In this document: positions 15,370-24,876 of the stretch, one piece after another
Numbering within the stretch: position 1 is the stretch's first letter
Layout: each line of letters starts with the position of its first letter
NCBI GenBank assembly: GCA_040756995.1
Contig: JBFLYK010000074.1
Location: forward strand, 1-29,453
Length of the DNA stretch: 29,453 nucleotides
DNA from: BP-133 sp040756995
Lineage (GTDB): Bacteria > Actinomycetota > Acidimicrobiia > IMCC26256 > BP-133
Direction: 5' to 3'
Program-made: the position numbers and the translations under genes
Notes under the pieces: model-generated
Databases searched by the model: none
Told to the model about the DNA's origin: nothing
What the model saw: the letters and a program-made list of their open reading frames with translations, nothing else

Positions 15370-15384
15370 CGTTTCGATGAAACG
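15370..15384. promoter_or_regulatory. Palindromic operator candidate between merR-like gene and fabD
   Basis: CGTTTC-GAT-GAAACG is a perfect 6+6 palindrome with a three-base centre. It lies 14 bases before the regulator's start codon and just upstream of the predicted fab promoter, suiting autoregulation and control of the operon. Confidence 0.55.
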
Positions 15385-15394
15385 TAACACGTAG

Positions 15395-15422
15395 TTGTCG
15401 AACCTTTGGTGTCCGGTATGTA
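15395..15422 (+). promoter_or_regulatory. Candidate promoter of the fab operon
   Basis: TTGTCG (15395-15400) and TATGTA (15417-15422) are 16 bases apart, in the only AT-richer stretch between the divergent genes, about 70 bases before fabD. Confidence 0.4.
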
Positions 15423-15488
15423 ACCCTGTCACCGAGGTCGCGGTCGGAACCCCGAACAGCGGGTGAATGCGAGAGGAGAAGCCAGGGA

Positions 15489-16409
15489 TTGGCCGTCGCC
15501 GTCATCTTTCCGGGCCAGGGCACGCAGGGCGCCGCCATGGGCGCACCGTGGCGCGACCACCAGGCATGGGCCGTCGTGGAGCGGGCCGAGCAGGCCCTCG
15601 GTGAGCCGCTGGCTCCGCTGCTGCTGGCCGGCTCCGCCGACGAGCTGGCCCGCACCCGGGAGTCCCAGCTTTCCGTTCTCCTGACCTCCCTCGTGGTCTG
15701 GGAAGCGGCCCGGGACCGGATGCCCTCGCCCGTCGCCTTCGCCGGTCACTCGCTCGGCCAGATCACCGCCCTCATCGCCTCCGGGTGCCTTCCGTTCGAC
15801 GAAGGGATCCGCCTGGCCGCCCGCCGGGCCGAGGCCACCCAGGCCGCCGCCGATCGCCGGCCGGGCCGGATGGCGGCGGTGATCGGCGCCGAGGAGCCCC
15901 AGGTCCTCGAGGCCTGCGCCGCCGCCCCCGACGAGTGTTGGCTGGCCAACGACAACGCCCCCGGGCAGATCGTCATCGCCGGGACCCCGTCGGGCATCGA
16001 GCGGGCCACCAAGGCCGCCGGCGATCTCGGCATCCGCCGGGTCATGCCCCTCAAGGTCGGCGGCGCCTTCCACACGCCACTCATGGAAGAGGCGGCGACC
16101 GCGCTGCGGCCCGTCCTCGACGGCATCTCGTTCCAGCCGCCCCCCGCTCCGATCGTCTCCAACGCCGACGCCAGGCCCTACGGTGGAGGCGACGGCTGGC
16201 CGGAGCGGCTCGAGCGCCACCTCGTCTCCCCCGTCCGCTGGCGGGGGTGCATGACCACCCTGGTCGAGGAGCTCGGAGCCACCACCCTGGTCGAGGTGGG
16301 CTTCGGCTCGATGCTGGCCGGGCTGGCCAAGCGGGGCGCGCCCGGCGCTTCCGTCATCGGTGTCGCCACCCCCGACGACATCGCCCCCCTTTCGGAGGTT
16401 CGCCCGTGA
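15489..16409 (+). CDS. fabD: Malonyl-CoA:ACP transacylase
   Basis: FabD moves the malonyl group from CoA to acyl carrier protein, supplying the extender unit for fatty-acid elongation. The 306-residue protein has VIFPGQGTQ at the N-terminus, the nucleophile in FAGHSLGQ (Ser88), ECWLANDNAPGQIVIAG, and GGAFHTPLM with catalytic His195. The start is TTG at 15489, with GAGGAG about ten bases upstream; no ATG fits the conserved N-terminus. It is the first gene of the operon, and its stop overlaps the next start (GTGA). Confidence 0.93.
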   Translation: MAVAVIFPGQGTQGAAMGAPWRDHQAWAVVERAEQALGEPLAPLLLAGSADELARTRESQLSVLLTSLVVWEAARDRMPSPVAFAGHSLGQITALIASGCLPFDEGIRLAARRAEATQAAADRRPGRMAAVIGAEEPQVLEACAAAPDECWLANDNAPGQIVIAGTPSGIERATKAAGDLGIRRVMPLKVGGAFHTPLMEEAATALRPVLDGISFQPPPAPIVSNADARPYGGGDGWPERLERHLVSPVRWRGCMTTLVEELGATTLVEVGFGSMLAGLAKRGAPGASVIGVATPDDIAPLSEVRP

Positions 16410-16693
16410 TTGAGTCCGTGCCGGTCCCCGGCGAGGTCCTCGCCGTTCCCGAGCGCGTGATCGTTGCGCCCGCCGTCGGCGTCTTCCGGCCGCTGGCCGA
16501 GACCGACGTCGATCTGACCGAGGCCACAAACGGAACCGTCATCGCCGCCGGGCAGGCCATCGGCGTCGTCGAGGGACCGGGCTCCTCGACGCCCGTCCGG
16601 AGCCCGTTCGGAGGCTTCCTCGTCGGGATGCTGGCCCGCCGGGGTGAACGGGTCCGGGAGGGTCAGCCGGTCGCCTGGCTCCGTCTCGCGTGA
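16406..16693 (+). CDS. Biotinyl/lipoyl-domain-like protein without any lysine
   Basis: The 95-residue product looks like the flattened barrel of biotin carboxyl carrier or lipoyl domains: VIVAPAVGVFRPL, ATNGTVIAAGQAIGVVEG, and TPVRSPFGGFLVGMLARRGERVREGQPVAWL, where SPFGGFL matches the APVSGTV-like strand and GERVREGQP the typical second half-turn. Where a carrier has its EAMKM loop, this protein has EGPGSS, and there is no lysine anywhere, so it cannot be biotinylated or lipoylated on Lys. GGAGG at 16394-16398 and the GTGA overlap with fabD set the start. A structural or assembly role with the carboxyltransferase encoded downstream is possible but unproven. Confidence 0.75.
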   Translation: MIESVPVPGEVLAVPERVIVAPAVGVFRPLAETDVDLTEATNGTVIAAGQAIGVVEGPGSSTPVRSPFGGFLVGMLARRGERVREGQPVAWLRLA

Positions 16694-17709
16694 TGGGCAC
16701 CACCGGTGGGCCACGCCGCGCCGCCATCGCCGGGTGGGGTATGGCCGTCCCCGAGGGCAAGCTGACCAACGCCGATCTCGAGGCCCGGGACATCGGCACC
16801 AGCAACCAGTGGATCCTGGAACGCACCGGGATCTCGGAGCGGCGGATGTGCGCCCCCGACGAGACGACGGCCGGGCTGGCCATCGCCGCCGGCAACGCCG
16901 CCATCAAGTCGGCCGGCATCACCCCCGGTGATCTCGGCATGGTGATCGTGGCCACCTGCACGCCCGAGCAGCCGATCCCCGAGACGTCGTCGTTCGTGGC
17001 CGAGGGCCTCGGCGTGCGCTGCGGCGCCTTCGACGTGGGTGCCGCCTGCGCCGGCTTCAGCTACGGCCTCGTGGTCGCTTCGGGGCTCGTCGCCGCCGGC
17101 GCCAACCAGCCGATCCTCCTCATCGGCGCCGAGAACCTCACCCGGGTGGTCGACCCCGTCGAGCGCGGCACGGTCATCCTCTTCGGCGACGGCGCCGGCG
17201 CCACGGTCATCGCTCCGTCCACCGCCGGACCGGACGGGCCGGGCCTTCTCTCCTGGGACATGGGATCCGACGGATCCGCCGCCCACCTGATCGAGATCAC
17301 CGCCGGCGGCAGCCGCCAGCCGACGACGGCGCAGACCGTCGCCGACGGCGACCACTGGATGAAGATGGACGGCCCCGAGGTCTTCCGGCGGGCGGTGCGG
17401 GTCGTGGTCGAGTCGTCGACGACGGCGCTGACCAGGGCCGGGCTCACGGCGGCCGATGTCGACTGGTTCGTCCCCCACCAGGCCAACGCCCGGATCGTGA
17501 CCGCCGCCGCCAACCGGCTCAAGATCCCGCCCGAGCGCTGCATCGTGAACATCGACCGCTACGGCAACACCTCGGCCGCCTCCATCCCCATCGCCCTGGC
17601 CGAAGCGGCCGACGACGGGCGCCTGTCCGACGGCGACATCGTCCTGTCGTGCGGGTTCGGGGCCGGCATGACGTGGTCGAGCGCCGTGCTCCGCTGGGGC
17701 CGGCCATGA
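16693..17709 (+). CDS. fabH: 3-oxoacyl-ACP synthase III
   Basis: FabH starts fatty-acid chains by condensing an acyl-CoA primer with malonyl-ACP. The 338 residues carry the Cys-His-Asn triad of the thiolase fold: DVGAACAGF (Cys119), WFVPHQANARI (His) and DRYGNTSAASIP (Asn). The N-terminus RAAIAGWGMAVPEGKLTN and TGISERRM are typical. The start is ATG at 16693, which shares its A with the preceding TGA (TGATG); a GTG three bases earlier is possible. The primer (straight or branched) cannot be read from the sequence. Confidence 0.94.
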   Translation: MGTTGGPRRAAIAGWGMAVPEGKLTNADLEARDIGTSNQWILERTGISERRMCAPDETTAGLAIAAGNAAIKSAGITPGDLGMVIVATCTPEQPIPETSSFVAEGLGVRCGAFDVGAACAGFSYGLVVASGLVAAGANQPILLIGAENLTRVVDPVERGTVILFGDGAGATVIAPSTAGPDGPGLLSWDMGSDGSAAHLIEITAGGSRQPTTAQTVADGDHWMKMDGPEVFRRAVRVVVESSTTALTRAGLTAADVDWFVPHQANARIVTAAANRLKIPPERCIVNIDRYGNTSAASIPIALAEAADDGRLSDGDIVLSCGFGAGMTWSSAVLRWGRP

Positions 17710-18470
17710 GTCCGGCCGGCGAGCCAACGGACGGCCGGGTCGCCCTCGTGACGGGCGGCTCCCGGGGCATCGGCCGGGCCTGCGCGCTGGCGCTGGCCGG
17801 CGCCGGTCACCGGGTGGCGCTGTGTTACCGGGCCGACAAGGAAGGGGCGGCTGAGACCGCCGCCGCCATCACGGAAGCGGGCGGCGAGGCGCTGGCGGTC
17901 GCCGCCGACGTGGCCGACCCCGCCGCCCTCGACGGTGCCCTCAAGGAGATCGAGTCGGCCTGGGGGCCGGTCCAGATCCTCGTCAACAACGCCGGCGTCA
18001 CCCGCGACGGGCTGCTCCTGCGGATGAGCGACGACCAGTGGGACGAGGTGCTGCGGACCAACCTCGACGGCGCCTTCTACGCCATCCGCCGGGTCGCGCC
18101 GGGCATGGTGCGGGGCCGCTTCGGCCGCATCGTCAACGTCGGCTCGGCCTCCGGGTTCACCGGCTCGGCCGGCCAGGTCAACTACGCCGCGGCCAAGGCC
18201 GGGCTCCTGGGGCTCACCCGGTCGGTGGCCCGGGAACTGGCCTCCCGCAACGTCACCTGCAACCTCGTCGCCCCCGGCCCCATCGCCACCGCCATGCTCG
18301 ACGCCCTGTCCGACGAGCGCCAGGCCGAACTGTCGGGCCTCGTGCCCCTGGGCCGGCTCGGCACGCCCGATGAGGTCGGGGCCACCGTCGCCTTCCTGTG
18401 CTCCGAGGCGGCGGGGTATATAACCGGGGCCGCCATCCCCGTCGATGGCGGTCTCTCTATGGGGCACTGA
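17706..18470 (+). CDS. fabG: 3-oxoacyl-ACP reductase
   Basis: FabG reduces 3-oxoacyl-ACP to 3-hydroxyacyl-ACP with NADPH. The 254-residue short-chain dehydrogenase has the cofactor motif TGGSRGIG near residue 15, VNNAG, the catalytic Ser in VGSASG, Tyr-xxx-Lys in NYAAAKAG, and the usual C-terminus TGAAIPVDGGLSMGH. The ATG at 17706 overlaps the fabH stop (ATGA), which fixes the start against a longer in-frame extension that would lie within fabH. It is part of the fab operon. Confidence 0.94.
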   Translation: MSPAGEPTDGRVALVTGGSRGIGRACALALAGAGHRVALCYRADKEGAAETAAAITEAGGEALAVAADVADPAALDGALKEIESAWGPVQILVNNAGVTRDGLLLRMSDDQWDEVLRTNLDGAFYAIRRVAPGMVRGRFGRIVNVGSASGFTGSAGQVNYAAAKAGLLGLTRSVARELASRNVTCNLVAPGPIATAMLDALSDERQAELSGLVPLGRLGTPDEVGATVAFLCSEAAGYITGAAIPVDGGLSMGH

Positions 18471-18502
18471 CCCCGTCCTTCACCACCAAAAGGAGTAAGC
18501 CA

Positions 18503-18754
18503 ATGGATCGCGCCGAGGCGTTCGCCATTCTGAAGGAGGCGGCGGTCGAAGTGCTGGCCGTCGACCCGTCGGCCGTCACCGAAGAAGCCCGGTTCAAGGA
18601 AGACCTCGACGCCGACAGCCTCGACCTCGTCGAGTTCGTCATGGCCCTCGAGGAGCGTTTCGACATCTCCGTCCCCGAAGAGGACCTCGACGGCGTGGAC
18701 ACGGTCGGCCAGGCCCTGACGCTCGTCCTGGGCAAGCTCGGCGCCAACGCATGA
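18503..18754 (+). CDS. acpP: Acyl carrier protein
   Basis: The 83-residue acidic helical protein carries growing acyl chains on a phosphopantetheine arm. The attachment site is Ser39 in DLDADSLDLVEFVMALEE; later helices read FDISVPEEDLDGVDTVGQAL. An AAAAGGAG site precedes the ATG at 18503. The 32-base gap from fabG is the largest in the operon, and this strong site fits the high amount of ACP usually needed. Its stop overlaps the fabF start (ATGA). Confidence 0.96.
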   Translation: MDRAEAFAILKEAAVEVLAVDPSAVTEEARFKEDLDADSLDLVEFVMALEERFDISVPEEDLDGVDTVGQALTLVLGKLGANA

Positions 18755-20010
18755 GCGGTACCTCGTCGGCAGTGGACCACCGCGGTCGGCCCCGTGTCGC
18801 GGTCACCGGTCTGGGCGTGAAGTCGCCGGCCGGCAACGACGTGGCGTCGTTCTGGGAGACCGTGCTGGCCGGCCGATCCATGGCCGCCAACATCGAAACC
18901 TTCGACACGAGCGATCTGCCGGTCCGCTTCGCCTGCGAGGTGAAAGGCTTCGACGGCGCCGAGTACCTCGGCCCGAAGGAGGTCCGGCGGGTCGACCGCA
19001 ACGCCCAGCTCGGCTTCGCGGCCGGCATCGACGCCATCCGGGACGCCGGTGACCCCGGCGCCGACCCGGCCCGCTGCGCCGTGGTGGCCGGCGTCGGCAT
19101 CGGCGGCCTGGCCACGCTCGAGGATCAGGAGAAGGTCCTGATCGAGCGCGGTCCCACCCGGGTGACGCCGTTCCTCGTGCCGATGATGATGCCCAACGCC
19201 ACCCCGGCCATCGTGGCCATGGAACTCGGCTGGACGGGCCCCAACATCTGCGTCGCCACCGCCTGCGCCGCCGGCACCCACGCGGTCGGCGAGGGCGCCC
19301 GGTTGATTCGCGACGGCACGGCCGACGTCGTCCTGGCCGGCGGGGCCGAGGCGGTGGTCACCCCCATCGCCATCGCCGCCTTCGCCCGCATGGGGGCACT
19401 GTCGGGCCGGCACGACGACCCGGCTTCGGCCTCCCGCCCGTTCGACGTCGACCGGGACGGATTCGTCATGGGGGAAGGGGCCGCCTTCCTCGTCCTCGAG
19501 CGGCTCGACCGGGCGCTGGCCCGGGGGGCCCGCATCTACGGCGAGGTCCTCGGTTACGGCCGCAACGCCGACGCCTACCACATCACCGCCCCGTCGCCGG
19601 GGGGCAGCGGCGCCACGGCCTGCATGCAGCTGGCGCTCGACGACGCCGGGCTGGCGCCGTCGGCCATCGCCCACGTCAACGCCCACGGCACCTCGACGCC
19701 GCTCAACGACGCCTCCGAGGCCGAGGCCATCGTGAAGGTCTTCGACGGCTCCCCGCCGCCGGTGACCTCGACGAAGGGCGTGACCGGTCACCTCATCGCC
19801 GCCGCCGGGGCGGTCGAGGCCGTGGCCTCGATCCTGGCCGTGCGGGACGGGATGGCGCCCCCCACCGCCAACCACGAGCGCGCCGACGCCGACATGGGCA
19901 TCGACGTGATCGCCGGCTCGCCTCGCCAGCTCCAGGGGCCGGTGCTGTCGAACTCGTTCGGGTTCGGGGGCCACAACGCCACGCTGGTGGTCGGCCCGGT
20001 CAACGGGTAG
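18751..20010 (+). CDS. fabF: 3-oxoacyl-ACP synthase II
   Basis: FabF elongates acyl-ACP with malonyl-ACP. The 419-residue enzyme has the Cys-His-His triad of elongating ketosynthases: VATACAAGTHA (Cys172), VNAHGTSTPLND (His312) and KGVTGHLIAAAGAVEA (His347). The C-terminus SNSFGFGGHNATLVVG is characteristic. The ATG at 18751 overlaps the acpP stop. A KasA/KasB-like role in long chains is possible but cannot be told from sequence alone. Confidence 0.95.
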   Translation: MSGTSSAVDHRGRPRVAVTGLGVKSPAGNDVASFWETVLAGRSMAANIETFDTSDLPVRFACEVKGFDGAEYLGPKEVRRVDRNAQLGFAAGIDAIRDAGDPGADPARCAVVAGVGIGGLATLEDQEKVLIERGPTRVTPFLVPMMMPNATPAIVAMELGWTGPNICVATACAAGTHAVGEGARLIRDGTADVVLAGGAEAVVTPIAIAAFARMGALSGRHDDPASASRPFDVDRDGFVMGEGAAFLVLERLDRALARGARIYGEVLGYGRNADAYHITAPSPGGSGATACMQLALDDAGLAPSAIAHVNAHGTSTPLNDASEAEAIVKVFDGSPPPVTSTKGVTGHLIAAAGAVEAVASILAVRDGMAPPTANHERADADMGIDVIAGSPRQLQGPVLSNSFGFGGHNATLVVGPVNG

Positions 20011-20016
20011 CCCCGC

Positions 20017-21429
<1,413 letters not shown>

Positions 21430-21440
21430 AGGAGCATCGC

Positions 21441-22229
21441 ATGCTGCTGGAAGGCAAGCGCGTCCTCGTCACCGGTGTCCTCACCGATCAGTCCATCGCC
21501 TTCTCGGTCGCCCGCTGCGCCCAGGAGCAGGGCGCCGAGATCGTGCTGACCTCGTTCGGCCGGGCCATGAGCCTGACGAAGCGGGTGGCCCGGAAACTCC
21601 CGACCGAGCCCGACGTGCTGGAGCTCGACGTCACCAACCCCGAGCACCTGGCGGCGCTCGGCTCCGAGCTCGAACAGCGCTGGGGTCGGCTCGACGGCGT
21701 CCTCCACGCCATCGGCTTCGCCCCCGAGGCCTGCCTGGGGGGCGACTTCCTCCGGGCGGGGTGGGACGACGTCGCCACCGCGGTGCACACCTCGGCGTAC
21801 TCGCTGAAGGCGCTGGCCGAGATGGCCCTGCCGTTGATGAAGGGCGTTGGCCCATCGGACGGGCGGGGCGGCGGCTCGATCGTGGGCCTCGACTTCGACG
21901 CCACCGTGGCCTGGCCGGCTTACAACTGGATGGGCGTGGCCAAGGCCGCCCTGGAATCGACCTGCCGCTACCTCGCCCGCGACCTCGGCCCCGCCGGGAT
22001 CCGCGTCAACCTCGTGGCCGCCGGTCCGTTGAAAACCGTGGCGGCCAAGTCGATCGACGGCTTCGCCAAGTTCGAGGACGCCTGGGTCGCCCGGGCCCCG
22101 CTCGGCTGGTCGATCACCGACCCCGAGCCCGTCGCCCGAGCCTGCGTCGCCTTGCTGTCGGACTGGTTCCCCGCCACCACCGGCGAGCTGATCCACGTCG
22201 ACGGCGGCTACCACGCCATAGGGGCCTGA
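21441..22229 (+). CDS. fabI: Enoyl-ACP reductase (FabI/InhA type)
   Basis: This NADH-dependent enzyme does the last reduction of each elongation cycle. The 262-residue product shows the modified nucleotide motif VTGVLTDQSIAFSVA, LHAIGFAP, and the Phe-Tyr-Lys catalytic set in LDFDATVAWPAYNWMGVAKAAL (in part; Phe152, Tyr161, Lys168), a spacing like mycobacterial InhA. The C-terminus is TGELIHVDGGYHAIG. AAAGGAG overlaps the preceding stop and sits seven bases before the ATG at 21441, rejecting a longer frame over the carboxyltransferase gene. It ends the operon; a hairpin follows. Residue Pro95 etc. in the inhibitor pocket differ from InhA, so drug response cannot be inferred. Confidence 0.94.
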   Translation: MLLEGKRVLVTGVLTDQSIAFSVARCAQEQGAEIVLTSFGRAMSLTKRVARKLPTEPDVLELDVTNPEHLAALGSELEQRWGRLDGVLHAIGFAPEACLGGDFLRAGWDDVATAVHTSAYSLKALAEMALPLMKGVGPSDGRGGGSIVGLDFDATVAWPAYNWMGVAKAALESTCRYLARDLGPAGIRVNLVAAGPLKTVAAKSIDGFAKFEDAWVARAPLGWSITDPEPVARACVALLSDWFPATTGELIHVDGGYHAIGA

Positions 22230-22264
22230 CGGCGTGGGGCCCCTGCCCCACGCCCGGCCGTCAG
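22226..22264. terminator. Terminator at the end of the fab operon
   Basis: CGTGGGGC (22233-22240) pairs with GCCCCACG (22245-22252), and CTGACGG (22226-22232) with CCGTCAG (22258-22264), separated by a five-base bulge. The fabI stop codon lies inside the stem. It can serve both convergent genes. Confidence 0.7.
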
Positions 22265-22271
22265 TTCAGTC

Positions 22272-24620
22272 TCAGAAGTTCACGTGGACGAAGACGTCCT
22301 GGCCCGAGTCGCCGGCCGAGGGGTCGAGGGAACCGGCCTTCGAGTCGAAGGCCACGAAGCGGCCGTCCATGCTCAGCGCCGGACTGAAGCTGTCGTGGTC
22401 ACCCCACTCGTTGCCGGTCGACCTGATCACGGTCGTCGTCTTGAGAACCCGGTCCCGAACGAAGACGTCGGCGCAGCGACCCGCAGTGCAGTCCAGGCCG
22501 GCGTCGGGGTCGCCGTCCACGAGGTTGGAGGCGTCCGACCAGAAGGCGATGAACCGGCCGTCGGCGCTGATGGTCGAGTCGGCACCGACCGCCTTGGCAC
22601 CCGTGGCCTGCGCGCCGTCGGTCCGGAGGCTGACCTGTTCGAGGTGGCCCGACGACAGCTCCTTGACGTAGACGTCGGTGTCCCCACCGCTGTCGGCGGC
22701 GACGAAGTTCGTGGCCTTGCTGTCGAAGGAGACCCAGTTGCCGTCGGCGCTCATCGACGGGCTCCCGCTGTTCTTGTCGCCCTGACCGTTGGGGCCGGTG
22801 CTGACCACGGTGGTCTGGCCGGAGGCGAGGTCCCGCAGGAAGACGTCCTCGACCGCGCCGTTGGTGTCGGTGCCGCTGGTGAGGAGGTTCGTGGCCGTGG
22901 ACGCGAACACGATCCGGCGGCCGTTGCCGCTCAGGCTCGGGCGGTTCGAGGCTCCGTTGCCACTGGCGCCGGTGCCGGTGCCGCTCACCAGTGACACCTC
23001 GCCGTTGCTGATCCGGTAGAGGAACACGTCGTCGGCGTTGTTGCGGTCACCACCCGTGCACGGTTGCAGCAGCGGGCAGTTGGCCGGGGCGATCAGGTTC
23101 GAGGCGGCCGATTCGAAGACGACGACGCTGCCGTCGCGGCTCACGACCGGACGCCGGCTGTCACCGTTGGACTGGGCGCCGTTGAACCCCTTGCTCACCA
23201 GGTGCATCGTCTTGGTCTGGCGGTCGAACAGGAAGGCGTCATCGCGGTTGTTCGTGTCGCCGGGCACGAGGTTCGTGGCGTCCGACCAGAAGGCGACGAA
23301 CCGCCCGTCAGCCGAGATCGTGGGCCGCTGGCTGCCGCAGGGGTTGTCGCAGTTGCCCGGAACGATCGCCCGGGCGCCACCTGGTCCGGTGCTGATCCGC
23401 TCCATCGAGTTCGTCACCCGGTCGTAGAGGTAGACGTCGCGGATGGCGGTCGTGTCAGGCGTGCCGCCGAGGACACGCTTGGCGTCAGAGTCGAAGACCA
23501 GGTAGCGGCCGTCGGCGCTCATCCATGGACGGTAGGCGCCGCTGCCGCCGCCCGCCCCACCCTGGGCCACGATGCTGGTCGCCCCGGCCGGACCCCAGTT
23601 CACGTCGGGGTTGCCACCCGGCGGGAGAGTCGTGGAAGTCGTGCCTCCCCCGCCGGGGAGCGTCGTGTTGGTGCCACCGCCGCCGGGGTTGCCGCCGCCG
23701 GGAAGACCACCGCCACCGGGATTGGTCGGCGACGTGTTGCCGCCGGCGGTCTTCTGGGGGGCGGCGGCCATGCCGACGATGGCCCGGTTGAGCCGCAGGT
23801 TGCCGGTGGAGCCGAAGAACTCGGCGTCACCGAAGGAGAAGATCCCGCCGTCGGCCGCCACCAGCCAGTAGCCGGCGCCGGTCGAGGTGGGGGCGATGCC
23901 GACGATCGGCGACGTGAGCCGCTGGCCGCCCATGGAGCCCCTGAAGGCGGCGTCGCCGAAGGCGATGACGGTGCCGTCGGCCGCCGCCAGCCAGTAGCCC
24001 TTGCCGGTCGGGGAGGCAGCCATGCCGACCACCGGCGAGCGGAGGTTGGAGGCGCCGGCCGAGCCGTGGAACTTGGCGTCGCCGAACGTGAAGACGCCGC
24101 CGTCGGAAGCCACGAACCAGTAGCCCCGGGCGGTCGGGGTGGCGGCCATGCCCACGATCGGCTTGGCCAGCTTGACGTTGCCGGTGGAGCCGTAGAACGG
24201 CGCGTCGCCGAAGGAGAAGATGCCGCCGTCGGAGGCCACGAACCAGTAGCCCTTGCCGGTCGGGGAGGCGGCCATGCCCACGATCGGGCGGTTGAGCTTC
24301 AGGTTGCCGGTCGAGCCGTAGAACTTGGCGTCGCCGAAGGAGAAGATGCCCCCGTCGGCGGCCACGAACCAGTAGCCCCGACCGGTGGGCGACGGCGCCA
24401 TGCCGACGATCGGCTGGTTCAACTTCAGGTTCCCCGTCGAACCGGCGAACGACGCATCGCCGTAGGAGAAGATGCCCCCGTCGGCGGCGACGAACCAGTA
24501 GCCCTTGGTGGGCGCGGTGGCCGCCTGCGCGCCGATACCACCGGGCAGGGCGGGCGCGAGGGCGAGAGCGAGAGCAGCGAGAACACCTATCAGGCGGGGC
24601 CTGCGGCGGACGCGAATCAT
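22272..24620 (-). CDS. Secreted protein: six 42-residue repeats plus PD40 beta-propeller
   Basis: The 782-residue product starts with a signal peptide (MIRVRRRPRLIGVLAALALALAPALPGG). Residues 40-291 are six tandem 42-residue repeats of the form GYWFVAADGGIFSFGDA, then GSTGNLKLNRPIVGMAxSPTG, which probably form blades of a propeller. A Gly/Pro/Thr linker (about 292-355) follows. The rest has about seven TolB-like PD40 units of the type SADGRFVAFxSxATNLV followed by DVFLYDR and an interaction strand, consistent with a seven-bladed propeller. It is probably extracellular or envelope-bound and binds protein or sugar; the ligand is unknown. No anchor is seen. The ATG at 24620 is preceded by GAGGTG. 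Confidence 0.85.
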   Translation of the reverse strand: MIRVRRRPRLIGVLAALALALAPALPGGIGAQAATAPTKGYWFVAADGGIFSYGDASFAGSTGNLKLNQPIVGMAPSPTGRGYWFVAADGGIFSFGDAKFYGSTGNLKLNRPIVGMAASPTGKGYWFVASDGGIFSFGDAPFYGSTGNVKLAKPIVGMAATPTARGYWFVASDGGVFTFGDAKFHGSAGASNLRSPVVGMAASPTGKGYWLAAADGTVIAFGDAAFRGSMGGQRLTSPIVGIAPTSTGAGYWLVAADGGIFSFGDAEFFGSTGNLRLNRAIVGMAAAPQKTAGGNTSPTNPGGGGLPGGGNPGGGGTNTTLPGGGGTTSTTLPPGGNPDVNWGPAGATSIVAQGGAGGGSGAYRPWMSADGRYLVFDSDAKRVLGGTPDTTAIRDVYLYDRVTNSMERISTGPGGARAIVPGNCDNPCGSQRPTISADGRFVAFWSDATNLVPGDTNNRDDAFLFDRQTKTMHLVSKGFNGAQSNGDSRRPVVSRDGSVVVFESAASNLIAPANCPLLQPCTGGDRNNADDVFLYRISNGEVSLVSGTGTGASGNGASNRPSLSGNGRRIVFASTATNLLTSGTDTNGAVEDVFLRDLASGQTTVVSTGPNGQGDKNSGSPSMSADGNWVSFDSKATNFVAADSGGDTDVYVKELSSGHLEQVSLRTDGAQATGAKAVGADSTISADGRFIAFWSDASNLVDGDPDAGLDCTAGRCADVFVRDRVLKTTTVIRSTGNEWGDHDSFSPALSMDGRFVAFDSKAGSLDPSAGDSGQDVFVHVNF
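23748..24503 (-). repeat. Six tandem 126-bp coding repeats
   Basis: Each unit encodes 42 residues beginning GYW. Units 1-3 are closest to each other; units 4 and 5 have diverged most (GSAGASNLRS and GSMGGQRLTS in place of GSTGNLKLNR). No spacers interrupt them, so this is not a CRISPR array. Confidence 0.9.
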
Positions 24621-24813
24621 GTGGGGGCACCTCGGGGGGAGAGGCGGTCTGGTCCGCGGTCACTGTTCTTCGCCGTCCACCCCTTTTCCTTCTGGTCTCA
24701 GAGGATCCCCGGGGGCCTCGTGGATCGAACGGTAGTTCTGCCCGAATTTTCCGAGAGCGGGGCGCTCCCCCGTCCAACGGCGGGGCCGCGCGGTCGTGAC
24801 GGACGCAAAAAGA
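24621..24813. other. Intergenic region upstream of the repeat/propeller gene
   Basis: No gene is supported. It is slightly less GC-rich than its surroundings and must hold the promoter of the minus-strand secreted gene, but I cannot place the boxes with confidence. Confidence 0.4.
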
Positions 24814-24849
24814 GAAGGGAGGCGGCACGCCCTCGTGCCGCCTCCCTTC
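24808..24849 (-). terminator. Intrinsic terminator after the RTX gene
   Basis: A perfect 16-bp stem (24814-24829 with 24834-24849) has a four-base loop. On the minus strand it is followed by TCTCTTTTTG, a good T tract. It lies 27 bases past the stop of the RTX gene. Confidence 0.88.
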
Positions 24850-24876
24850 CGGGACAGCGCCAGATGCCGGAGAGGT

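Noticed and set aside
23748..24503. Regular 126-bp repeats as a possible CRISPR array
   Set aside because: The units are adjacent without unique spacers and encode a clean 42-residue protein repeat.
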